DNA of 12,787 nt from JBDRGC01 sp043818215 (GTDB taxonomy: Bacteria; Chloroflexota; Anaerolineae; Anaerolineales; UBA11858). Made by a program: the position numbers and the translations under genes. Below the pieces are notes generated by a model that was given only the letters and a program-made list of their open reading frames with translations, searched no databases and was not told the origin of the DNA. Location of the stretch: the NCBI GenBank assembly GCA_043818215.1, contig JBDRGC010000032.1:1-12787 (forward strand), given 5' to 3'. This document shows positions 1-6,180 of this stretch, in pieces; within the stretch, counting starts at the first letter, position 1; each line of letters begins with the position of its first letter.

Positions 1-112
1 ATTCGGAGATGCATTGCGGGATACACCAACTGCGCCGCAGGAATCATGGTGCTAGCACTGCCGGCACTGCGACATGCTCCACCGAAACTCGAAGTACGCG
101 ACGAGCCTTCTT
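1..112. other. Left-edge stretch, no gene assigned
   Basis: This segment lies beyond the murB stop in the direction of transcription, where dcw clusters often continue with ftsQ or ddl. Plus-strand frame 1 is open from base 1 to a TAA at 121-123 (about 40 codons, ending in EVRDEPSSNP). A minus-strand frame with an ATG at 45-47 is open to the window edge. Neither is recognisable, and both are too short to choose between. It could be the tail of a converging gene, the start of the next dcw gene, or intergenic repeat sequence. Confidence 0.3.
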
Positions 113-175
113 CTAATCCCTAATCTCCAATCCCTAATCTCCAATCCCTAATCTCCAATCACCACTCTCCAATCA
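113..175. repeat. Heptamer array A, 9 units (CTAATCY / CCAATCY)
   Basis: Nine consecutive 7-bp units without an indel alternate between CTAATCC or CTAATCT and CCAATCC or CCAATCA, and one unit is CCACTCT. The array covers the 3' end of murB: the murB stop (159-161) and its last codons (GEW) are encoded by array units. Heptameric short tandem repeats of this kind (STRR) are known from filamentous cyanobacteria. The relation here is by form only. Confidence 0.88.
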
Positions 176-1166
176 ACTCGACCTCACATTCTAATTTCAC
201 GCCAAATTTCTCGAAGACCGTATCGCGCGCCAATTGAATAAGGGCAAAAATTTCCGCAGCCGTACAGCCTCCGTGGTTGACGAAAAAGTTGGCGTGTTTC
301 GGGCTGATCTCCGCTCCGCCGATACGGGTTCCTTTCAGTCCAGCAGCTTCGATCAAGCGGCCAGCGTAATCACCGGGCGGGTTCTTGAATATCGATCCCA
401 TGCTGGCACCGGGTGGCTGAGTGCTATGCCGGCGGGCAGAGAACTCGTCCAGTTTCTCTTGCACAGCTTGAAGATTGCTGTGTTCCAGCCGAAATTTTGC
501 GGATAAGATGACCACGTCGCCCGGCTTTCGTTTGAGAATGCTGGGAACGCCCCCCGGCCCCCAATCCTGGGGGAGCATCTTCCCCACGACCACGTCGCCC
601 GGCTTTCGTTTGAGAATGCTGGAACGGTATGTATAGCCCATTTTCTCCACAGGCCATTGTTCTCTGCGCCCATCTCGAGGCAAGATTTCTACCATCAGTA
701 GGCTGACGGCCACGTCACCGCCGTGCGCTCCCGCATTGCTGAAGACCGCCCCGCCCACTGTTCCAGGGATGCCGGCGGCCCATTCCATGCCGCCCAGCCC
801 CAAAGATGCCGCCTGACGAGCCATCGACCCGAAATTGGCTCCGGCCCCGGCCCAGACCGTGGGAGGGGAGGCCTGCCCGTCAATATGGACTTCCTTCGCC
901 CGATTTAGAATCACCACCTCTCGAATCCCGGCATCGCTGATCAATACATTCGAGCCGCCGCCTAAAATAACGAAGGGAATATCCAAATTCCATAGTTGCG
1001 AAGCAGTATCAGCCAATTCGTCTACGGATTCCGCCACCAGCAGGGCATCAGCCGGGCCGCCCAACCGCGCCGTGGTGTAACGCGCCAGAGAGACATCCGT
1101 TTGCAGGCGGGAGCAAAAAACGGAGCACAGGGGGTCAAGAGGCAAGAGGCAGGAGGCAGGAGGCAT
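159..1166 (-). CDS. murB: UDP-N-acetylenolpyruvoylglucosamine reductase MurB, with internal duplication
   Basis: MurB reduces UDP-GlcNAc-enolpyruvate to UDP-MurNAc with NADPH and FAD in the cytoplasm. The FAD-binding domain (about 25-165) shows YTTARLGGPAD, ILGGGSNVLISD and GMEWAAGIPGTVGGAVFSNAG. YTYRSS (178-183) carries the substrate-site Tyr/Arg, GSIFKNP (257-263) the proton-donor Ser, and ECEVELIG near the C terminus the catalytic Glu. Length is 335 aa against about 300 for the family. The excess is a 26-residue insertion (SILKRKPGDVV occurs at 183-193 and 209-219) plus about 20 repeat-derived N-terminal residues. The ATG at 1164-1166 comes from one variant heptamer of array B and has no Shine-Dalgarno. 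The only near alternative is a TTG at 1143-1145. The last codons lie in array A. All core motifs are intact, so it may be active. Confidence 0.93.
   Translation of the reverse strand: MPPASCLLPLDPLCSVFCSRLQTDVSLARYTTARLGGPADALLVAESVDELADTASQLWNLDIPFVILGGGSNVLISDAGIREVVILNRAKEVHIDGQASPPTVWAGAGANFGSMARQAASLGLGGMEWAAGIPGTVGGAVFSNAGAHGGDVAVSLLMVEILPRDGRREQWPVEKMGYTYRSSILKRKPGDVVVGKMLPQDWGPGGVPSILKRKPGDVVILSAKFRLEHSNLQAVQEKLDEFSARRHSTQPPGASMGSIFKNPPGDYAGRLIEAAGLKGTRIGGAEISPKHANFFVNHGGCTAAEIFALIQLARDTVFEKFGVKLECEVELIGEW
510..622. repeat. 35-bp direct repeat flanking a 43-bp GC-rich hairpin insert, inside murB
   Basis: Positions 510-544 and 588-622 are identical over 35 bp. Between them lie 43 bp (545-587) that include a CCCCC-aatcct-GGGGG hairpin at 558-573. 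The unit length is 78 bp, so the murB frame is kept and the protein gains 26 residues containing VGKMLPQDWGPGGVP plus a second SILKRKPGDVV. G/C-rich hairpins of this type resemble dispersed palindromes seen in cyanobacteria and Chloroflexota, which is a resemblance from memory only. Confidence 0.9.
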
Positions 1167-1352
1167 GAGGCAAGAGGCAGGAGGCAGGAGGCAAGAGGCA
1201 GGAGGCAGGAGGCAGGGGGTAGGCGGCAGGGGCTAGGAGGTAGGAGGCAAGAGGCAGGAGGCAAGAGGCAGGAGGCAAGAGGCAGGAGGCAGGAGGCAGG
1301 GGGTAGGAGGTAGGAGGCAAGAGGCAGGAGGCAGTGGGTAGGAGGCAGGAGG
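1136..1352. repeat. Heptamer array B, 31 units (CAGGAGG / CAAGAGG)
   Basis: These 217 bp divide into exactly 31 heptamers in one register, mostly CAGGAGG and CAAGAGG with base-substitution variants (CATGAGG, TAGGAGG, TAGGCGG, CAGGGGG, CAGTGGG). The first units (1136-1166) lie inside the murB reading frame, and the single CATGAGG unit supplies the murB ATG on the minus strand. The minus strand is pyrimidine-rich, so it offers no ribosome binding site. Regular substitution without indels suggests old unit diversity spread by slippage or recombination. Confidence 0.92.
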
Positions 1353-1485
1353 CGGGTCAGCGGGTCGACGGGTCGGCGGTCGGCGGTCGGCGGGTCGGCG
1401 GTCAGCGAGTCGGCGAGTCGGCGAGTCAGCGAGTCGGCGAGTCAGCGAGTCAGCAATCGGTGGTTGGCGGTCGGCAGTCGGCGGG
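1353..1485. repeat. 7/8-bp tandem array C (GTCGGCG / AGTCGGCG / GTCAGCG)
   Basis: This array directly follows array B with no spacer but has a different core. About 17 units are built on GTCGGCG or GTCAGCG. Several carry an extra A or G, giving 8-bp units, so the strict 7-bp register of array B is lost. It ends within a few bases of the stop codon of the 60-codon ORF. Together with array B it fills the whole 320-bp gap before murB. Confidence 0.88.
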
Positions 1486-1486
1486 C

Positions 1487-1669
1487 CTATAGTTCTTTGA
1501 TGCGTTGGGTGAGTCGCCAAATTATGTCGGGGTTGAAAATGAAATCCTTTCGTCGTATGCGCAGAGGAGGGTTCGAGGTAGGTTTTTCGCTCAGAGGTGA
1601 AACTGGCTGCAATTTTAGAGCGGGGATGAGGACAGCTTCGGCTTCGTATTTTCGTTTTGGTTCAGACAT
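1487..1669 (-). CDS. Small unknown protein, 60 aa
   Basis: I do not recognise this ORF. It lies between murC and murB on the same strand and starts MSEPKRKYEAE. A purine-rich AGGAAA (plus coordinates 1675-1680) sits 5 nt upstream of the ATG, a good Shine-Dalgarno. The product is charged and proline-containing, has no membrane segment or signal peptide, and ends RLTQRIKEL just before array C. Unlike the flanking repeat DNA, the composition looks protein-like, without low-complexity repeats. Its strand, the RBS and its position argue for a real small gene co-transcribed with murC and murB. A chance ORF in spacer DNA remains possible. Confidence 0.5.
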   Translation of the reverse strand: MSEPKRKYEAEAVLIPALKLQPVSPLSEKPTSNPPLRIRRKDFIFNPDIIWRLTQRIKEL

Positions 1670-1683
1670 ATCTGTTTCCTCTA

Positions 1684-1851
1684 CTTCACGTTATTCCAAA
1701 AATAAAGGAGCCACAACATATTTCAACATGTTTTCTGTACCAGCCCCCGAATTCATTCGGTGGGCTGCTTCACGTTATTCCAGAAAAAAAGGGGCATCAA
1801 CATGTTTCAACATGTTTTCTGTACCAGCCCCCGAATTCATTCGGTGGGCTG
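1684..1851. repeat. 84-bp tandem duplication with 27-bp hairpin, at the murC 3' end
   Basis: Two adjacent 84-bp copies lie at 1684-1767 and 1768-1851. They are identical over the first 15 bp and the last 47 bp, with about six mismatches in between by my count. Each ends in a near-perfect palindrome centred on CCGAAT-tc-ATTCGG with CAGCCC/GGGCTG arms (1741-1767 and 1825-1851, one bulged T). Copy 2 encodes the murC tail and its stop (TAA, 1775-1777). Copy 1 repeats the same sequence beyond the stop. The form matches REP-like interspersed palindromes. A role as an mRNA 3'-end or processing hairpin is an inference. Confidence 0.9.
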
Positions 1852-3202
1852 CCAACACTCGAGCGCTGATCTGATCTGCGTCGCCGGCAGAAAGCACCAA
1901 CATCACATCGCCGGGTTGCAAACGGGCCAACAAGAATTTGGCGGCGGCGGCCAAATCGGGCACAAAATGGGCATCCGGGTGACCCATAGCATCCACAACC
2001 TGTATAGCTGAGAAATTGGGATCGAACGGTTCACGCGCCCGGTATACCTCGGTCACTAACACATGCTGGGCATCATCGAAGGCGGCGGCAAACTCATCGA
2101 AGAGGGTTTGCGTGCGGGAATAGGTGTGCGGCTGCCACACGGCCCACAAATCCCGATCCGGGTAGCGGGAGCGGGCGGCGGCTAACGTGGCCCGGATTTC
2201 AGTGGGATGGTGAGCGTAATCGTCGATGAGTGTCACACCGCGGGCCTCACCCACCACTTCGAAGCGCCGTCCTGTGCCACAAAATTCCGACAGAGCTAGA
2301 GCGGCATCAGTCAGGGGCAAATCCAATTGATCTGCAAGAGCAAGGGCTGCTAAAGCGTTTTGAGCATTATGCTTGCCGGGAACTTGCAGAGCAACGTGAG
2401 CCAAACGCGTCTCGCCGTGGTAGGCGTCGAAGGCAAAACCCCCGGCCATGGACGGGGTAAGATTTCGAACAGTGTAGTCGCACAGAGTAGCGCTTATGCC
2501 ATAAGTTAAGCTACGGCTGCCGTTGGCTTCGGCCACGGGGAGCAGGCTCATGGCGCCGGGGTCGTCTCCACAGGCCAGCAGCAAACCACCGGGGGGCAGG
2601 CAGCCTACAAAATCGCGGAAAGCCTGGTGGAAATCCTCGGGGGCGGGATAAATGTCGGGGTGGTCGTGTTCCACATTGGTCACAATAGCAATGTGGGGTT
2701 TCAGTCCCAAAAACATGCGGTCGTATTCATCGGCCTCGATCACAAAAAATGGGCCTCTCCCAGCGCGGGCGTTGGTTCCTAAATTGGTGATCACGCCGCC
2801 GACGATGAAGGTAGGGTCTTGCCGGAGCTCGGTGAGCATCCAGGCAATCATAGCGGTGGTGGTGGTCTTGCCGTGCGTTCCGGCGATGGCGATTCCCTGA
2901 CGGCCTTCCATCAATTGTCCCAGGAAGTCAGCCCGTTTGAGCACCGGAATCCCCGCCGCGAGGGCAGCCTGCACCTCGACGTTATCATCGGGAACCGCGG
3001 AGGAGCGGACGATGAGATCGGCGCCGGAGATGTTTTCGGGGCGGTGGCCCACAAAGACCCGCGCCCCGGCGGACTGAAGGGCCTGAGCCAGGGGTGAAAA
3101 TTGGCGATCCGACCCGCTGATCGTGTACCCACTCTCCAGCAGGACACGCGCAATAGCCGAAACGCCGGTGCCGCCAATGCCGATGAAGTGAATGTGTTTC
3201 AT
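1775..3202 (-). CDS. murC: UDP-N-acetylmuramate--L-alanine ligase MurC
   Basis: MurC is the cytoplasmic ATP-dependent ligase that adds L-Ala to UDP-MurNAc. The 475-residue product has the N-terminal HFIGIGGTGVSA loop (5-15), the P-loop AGTHGKTTTTA (107-117), EADEYDRMFL (156-165), TNVEHDHPDIY (175-185), GTGRRFE (309-315), DDYAHHPTE (327-335), QPHTYSRT (357-364) and LVLSAGDADQIS (435-446). The start at MKHIHF is chosen because it begins the GxGGxG strand and overlaps the cvpA stop by one base (TGATG), which suggests translational coupling. A longer frame runs to 3277 but would only overlap cvpA. The last 24 or so residues (HRMNSGAGTENMLKHV onward) are not family-like and are encoded by the hairpin repeat, so the native C terminus was probably replaced or extended. 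Confidence 0.96.
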   Translation of the reverse strand: MKHIHFIGIGGTGVSAIARVLLESGYTISGSDRQFSPLAQALQSAGARVFVGHRPENISGADLIVRSSAVPDDNVEVQAALAAGIPVLKRADFLGQLMEGRQGIAIAGTHGKTTTTAMIAWMLTELRQDPTFIVGGVITNLGTNARAGRGPFFVIEADEYDRMFLGLKPHIAIVTNVEHDHPDIYPAPEDFHQAFRDFVGCLPPGGLLLACGDDPGAMSLLPVAEANGSRSLTYGISATLCDYTVRNLTPSMAGGFAFDAYHGETRLAHVALQVPGKHNAQNALAALALADQLDLPLTDAALALSEFCGTGRRFEVVGEARGVTLIDDYAHHPTEIRATLAAARSRYPDRDLWAVWQPHTYSRTQTLFDEFAAAFDDAQHVLVTEVYRAREPFDPNFSAIQVVDAMGHPDAHFVPDLAAAAKFLLARLQPGDVMLVLSAGDADQISARVLAAHRMNSGAGTENMLKHVDAPFFLE

Positions 3203-3852
3203 CAGATGAACACCACCAAAACGAAGATGAATGCTAATACAACTGCGGCATAAACCCAGGGAGATACACCCAGCCAAATAGGAGGCAAAATCTTCACCAA
3301 CCTCGCGGCAGACTCCAAAAGAGGGTCAGCGTCAGAGGGAGCAACGATAAAAGGTGCGAAAGGATAATGGGCTGAGTGCATATAAGACCATAGAGTACCG
3401 ACAATCAAATAGCCATTGAGAGCGCCCAAAACCAAGCCCAACAGAAAATCTTGGATTTTGTCTTTTCTGGCCGTGGCCGCAATACGCGAAATAGATGGAG
3501 TTTGGTACCCAAAAAAGACCAATACACAAACCACAAATACACGAATCCAAAATTGGGTCGCGAAATCAGACCTCTCATCGTCATCGCGTAACGAATCAAA
3601 CGCCACCAATTTATCTGGCGGTGTTACTTCTTCTACTTCTTCTTCTTCAGATAGATATACGTATCCATACTGCGCATCAAGTGCATTAAAAGGCTTAACA
3701 TATTTGGGGGCGAATTCCATCAACATAAAGATTATAAACAGAGCCAGTACCACACTGAAACTAACCAATAACTCTTTGGCCCAACCGCGCATGCCTCCAA
3801 TAATGGCAAATATAAAAATGAAGAGATAGAACATAACGGTGAGACTAATCAT
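3202..3852 (-). CDS. CvpA-like integral membrane protein
   Basis: This 216-residue protein has about five predicted membrane segments (roughly 6-24, 29-46, 101-117, 137-155 and 196-216). The N terminus, with a hydrophobic helix then GGMRGWAKELL and a second helix, resembles the CvpA (colicin V production) family. An acidic stretch SEEEEVEEV (68-76) sits in a soluble loop. CvpA proteins are membrane proteins of poorly defined role, linked to envelope homeostasis in Proteobacteria. The place between murG and murC suggests a link to wall synthesis, but that is inference. The start ATG lies in the second half of a 32-bp duplicated segment. The ancestral AAGGA ribosome site is now 80 bp away, in front of a duplicate start codon. 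An internal ATG (MFYLF, 18 nt downstream) is an alternative. The stop overlaps the murC ATG by one base. Confidence 0.75.
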   Translation of the reverse strand: MISLTVMFYLFIFIFAIIGGMRGWAKELLVSFSVVLALFIIFMLMEFAPKYVKPFNALDAQYGYVYLSEEEEVEEVTPPDKLVAFDSLRDDDERSDFATQFWIRVFVVCVLVFFGYQTPSISRIAATARKDKIQDFLLGLVLGALNGYLIVGTLWSYMHSAHYPFAPFIVAPSDADPLLESAARLVKILPPIWLGVSPWVYAAVVLAFIFVLVVFI

Positions 3853-3930
3853 GGTTCACATCCAAACCTGTTCGTAATCGCGCATGAGAGTGCGCAAGTA
3901 GAACATAACGGTGAGACTAATCATGGTTCA
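3827..3930. repeat. 32-bp direct repeat flanking a 40-bp insert at the murG/cvpA joint
   Basis: Positions 3827-3858 and 3899-3930 are identical over 32 bp, and 40 bp separate them. The insert contains a GCGCA-tgagag-TGCGC hairpin near 3890. Unit length is 72 bp. Each copy contains the same ATG with the following MISLTVMFY codons. Copy 2 also holds the murG stop, where ATG and TAG overlap as ATGATTAG. The simplest history is that murG and cvpA once overlapped by 8 nt and this event pushed them 72 bp apart. Confidence 0.9.
3856..3924 (-). CDS. Possible 22-codon leader ORF ahead of cvpA
   Basis: The duplicated cvpA start (ATG at 3922-3924) keeps the AAAGGA site (plus coordinates 3932-3937) at a 7-nt spacing. 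It reads MISLTVMFYLRTLMRD and further to TGA at 3856-3858, 22 codons in all. The first nine residues equal the CvpA N terminus. The stop lies 3 nt before the present cvpA ATG (TGAACCATG), a layout that allows re-initiation. It is a by-product of the duplication. Whether it is translated cannot be told from sequence. Confidence 0.4.
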   Translation of the reverse strand: MISLTVMFYLRTLMRDYEQVWM

Positions 3931-5026
3931 TTCCTTTACCTGAGGCCAAACTATGCAAAATTCCGGCTATCGATTTGGCCGCCTCAGGCCGCGCCAGTGA
4001 CTGCATCGCGACTTTCATCTTCTCGCGCCGTTCGGTATCGCACATCAAATCAAGCACCAGGGGCAAAATTTGCTGTGGCAATTCGGCGTCTTCTACCACC
4101 AGGGCTGCGCCGCGGCGGGCTAGATACTCGGCGTTGACCTTTTGGTAGCGCCAGGCGTATGGATATGGCACCAAAATCGCGGGGAGGCCAAAATGCGGCA
4201 GTTCTCCCAGGCTGGAAGCGCCAGCCCGCGAGAGAACTAAATCGGCGAGTGTGAACGCGGCTCCCATTTCAGCGTGAAGATAGGGATACACCCTGTAGCG
4301 GGCGGCCAACTCAGGTGCAAGCTGTTCGGGGGTATTCTCGAATTGCGGCCATGTAAATGTACCCGTTAGATGAATAACCTGCATTTCGGCCAGCAGTTCC
4401 GGCAGCACACCAACCAGAGCCTCGTTGATGGACAGCGCTCCCAGGCTGCCTCCGGTCACCAGCAGCGTGGGCAAGTCGGGCGCGAGCCTAAAAATGCGAT
4501 AGGCCGCATCCTTTTCCCAGGCATCCAGGTCTGGACGGGTTGGATAGCCAGTGACGACTACCTTCGAGTGATTAGTAAAGTACGCCCGTGAGTCTTCGGC
4601 GGTGACAGCGATGCGGTCGGCGAAACGGGCCAGGGTTTTGAGGGCCAGCCCCGGTTCGATATCGGGGACGTAAAGCACGGTGGGGACCCGCAGCCCGGCC
4701 AGCGCCATCGGGACAGCCACGTACCCGCCGGTACACAGCATCACGTCGGGGTCAAACTGGCGCAACACCCTGCGGGCGGCTACAATTCCACGTATTACTT
4801 GCGAGACATTGCCCGGCAAAGCACGTAAACCAACACCATGCACTCCCGCCGCGGGGATGGCTTCGAATGGCACACCGGCCGCGGTCACCAAGTCAGCCTC
4901 TATGCCGCCCGCGCCGCCCACCCACAAGGTCTGAACGCCGGGATGCTCAGCGTTTACTTGTGCGAGAACGGCGAGCGCGGGATACACGCCTCCGCCGGTC
5001 CCGCCCGCGCAGATCAATAAGCGCAC
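3917..5026 (-). CDS. murG: UDP-GlcNAc--undecaprenyl-PP-MurNAc-pentapeptide GlcNAc transferase MurG
   Basis: MurG adds GlcNAc to lipid I to make lipid II on the inner face of the membrane. The 369-residue product has the two Rossmann-like halves of a GT-B enzyme. The first glycine loop is AGGTGGGVYPALAV (7-20), followed by CTGGYVAVP (98-106). TGGSLGALSINEAL (191-204) is the second loop, and SRAGASSLGEL (266-276) and PYPYAWRYQKVNAEYL (287-302) form the UDP-GlcNAc site. The usual GGTGGH His is Gly here and the usual HQ is YQ. The start is GTG (5024-5026), with a strong GGAGG 7 nt upstream. The start lies inside the ftsW frame, and the stop sits in the duplicated segment shared with cvpA. Confidence 0.96.
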   Translation of the reverse strand: MRLLICAGGTGGGVYPALAVLAQVNAEHPGVQTLWVGGAGGIEADLVTAAGVPFEAIPAAGVHGVGLRALPGNVSQVIRGIVAARRVLRQFDPDVMLCTGGYVAVPMALAGLRVPTVLYVPDIEPGLALKTLARFADRIAVTAEDSRAYFTNHSKVVVTGYPTRPDLDAWEKDAAYRIFRLAPDLPTLLVTGGSLGALSINEALVGVLPELLAEMQVIHLTGTFTWPQFENTPEQLAPELAARYRVYPYLHAEMGAAFTLADLVLSRAGASSLGELPHFGLPAILVPYPYAWRYQKVNAEYLARRGAALVVEDAELPQQILPLVLDLMCDTERREKMKVAMQSLARPEAAKSIAGILHSLASGKGMNHD

Positions 5027-6180
5027 TGAAGGTCCTCCGCTGTGTTTCTTGTTCTTGCTCCGATAAACGCGAAATATTCAAAACAATGCCAACAGCTGCC
5101 AAAGAAAATACCAGGCTGGAGCCACCCACACTAAAGAAGGGCAGGGTGTTGCCAGCGAAAGGCATCAACCCAATCAAGGCCAGCATATTCATAACAGCTT
5201 CCATCGTGATCCAGATAGTGAGTCCGGCTGCCAACAATGACCCCAGCGCATCGGGAGCACGCCGGGCAATCACCAAACCGCGCCACAACAAGAAACCGTA
5301 CAGACATGCTATAACCGAAGCACCAACCACGCCAAGTTCCTCCCCCACCACGGCAAAGATGCTGTCCGTGTGAGGCACAGGCAGGCTGGTCAACTTGGTT
5401 GTGCCGCGTCCGATACCAACACCACACCAGCCGCCTCGAGCAAAGGCCGCCAAAGAACGCTGTACGTGGTCGGATGATTCCAGGGGGTCCTTCAACCCCG
5501 CCAGGAAACTATCCACCCGTTCGCTGCCCGTAGGGTTGACCACCACCACGAGCAGACCGACCAGGATAGCCACTATCAACAGAATGGTGATCTGACGTAA
5601 GTCGCCGCCGGCCAGGTAGAACATAATACCGCCTAAAATGATGATAGTAGCTGCAGCGCTCAAATCGGGCTGGCTGAAGATCAGGCCGCCCCACGATACC
5701 CAAAATGGCCGCCAATGGAAACAAGCCAAAATTCACATCGCTGAGTTGGTCTTTCTTGGCGTACAGCCACACCGCCAGATAAATCACAATAGCAAACTTG
5801 GCCAGTTCTGATGGCTGGTACGAGCCACCGCGCCAGGAACGTGTTTCGTCGCCAAACAACAACACGATAATCAAGGCCGCGATTGCGGCCAACATGCTCC
5901 AGGTTGCTAGATGCTGCCAGGAGTGATAGTTCAGCCAGGCCAATGCCGCCATACCGACAAGTCCCAGGCCCAGCCACATCAACTGACGGGTGAGCATATA
6001 AGTAGGGGAATGTGTTTCAGTACTCAGAAAAGAAATATCCCAACTGGCCGAGTACAGCATCAAAATGCCCAGAACCACCAGTGTGATGGTCACCAGCAGC
6101 AAGGGGACATCGATATTCAAGCGAATGGAGCGCGGCGCGCTGCTCGCTTTTTCAGGTGATCGACGGGATGTCGAACTCAT
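4947..6180 (-). CDS. ftsW: Lipid II polymerase FtsW (SEDS family), apparent frameshift at 5689-5692
   Basis: FtsW is the septal SEDS glycosyltransferase that polymerises lipid II with its cognate class B PBP. It is read in two frames. The N-terminal part (from 6180, MSSTSRRSPEK) covers membrane segments and QPSELAKFAIVIYLAVW. The C-terminal part carries LIFSQPDLSAAA, GVGIGRGTTKL, PVPHTDSIFAVVGEELG and NTLPFFSVGGSSLVF, with the catalytic Asp region and the GGSS motif intact. The frames meet at GTGGGGC: losing one G from the GGGG run (plus CCCC, 5689-5692) restores GIVGGLIFSQPDL and a protein of about 410 aa, a normal FtsW length. The start overlaps the murD stop by 4 nt (ATGA). The basic C-terminal tail runs 80 nt into murG. 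A sequencing or assembly error is the likeliest cause of the split. A real mutation or programmed +1 shift is less likely. Confidence 0.9.
5034..5038 (-). promoter_or_regulatory. Shine-Dalgarno for murG
   Basis: Read on the minus strand this is GGAGG with a 7-nt spacer to a GTG codon at 5024-5026. It is one of the clearest ribosome sites in the window and fixes the murG start inside the ftsW frame. Confidence 0.75.

Noticed and set aside
1..123. C-terminal end of a plus-strand gene stopping at 121-123
   Set aside because: Only about 40 codons are visible, with no recognisable motif. A minus-strand frame in the same DNA is also open, so no strand can be chosen.
234..506. Open frames on the plus strand opposite murB and the other genes
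   Set aside because: They lie antisense to well supported genes, have no family motifs or ribosome sites, and are explained as shadows of high-GC coding sequence.
1136..1485. CRISPR array or centromere-like iterons
   Set aside because: Units are 7-8 bp with no spacers, no cas genes are present, and there is no replication or partition gene nearby.
1022..1520. Minus-strand frames rich in PPASCLL repeats and plus-strand frames rich in QEARGRR repeats
   Set aside because: They are only translations of arrays B and C. A 7-bp repeat stays open in several frames by chance.
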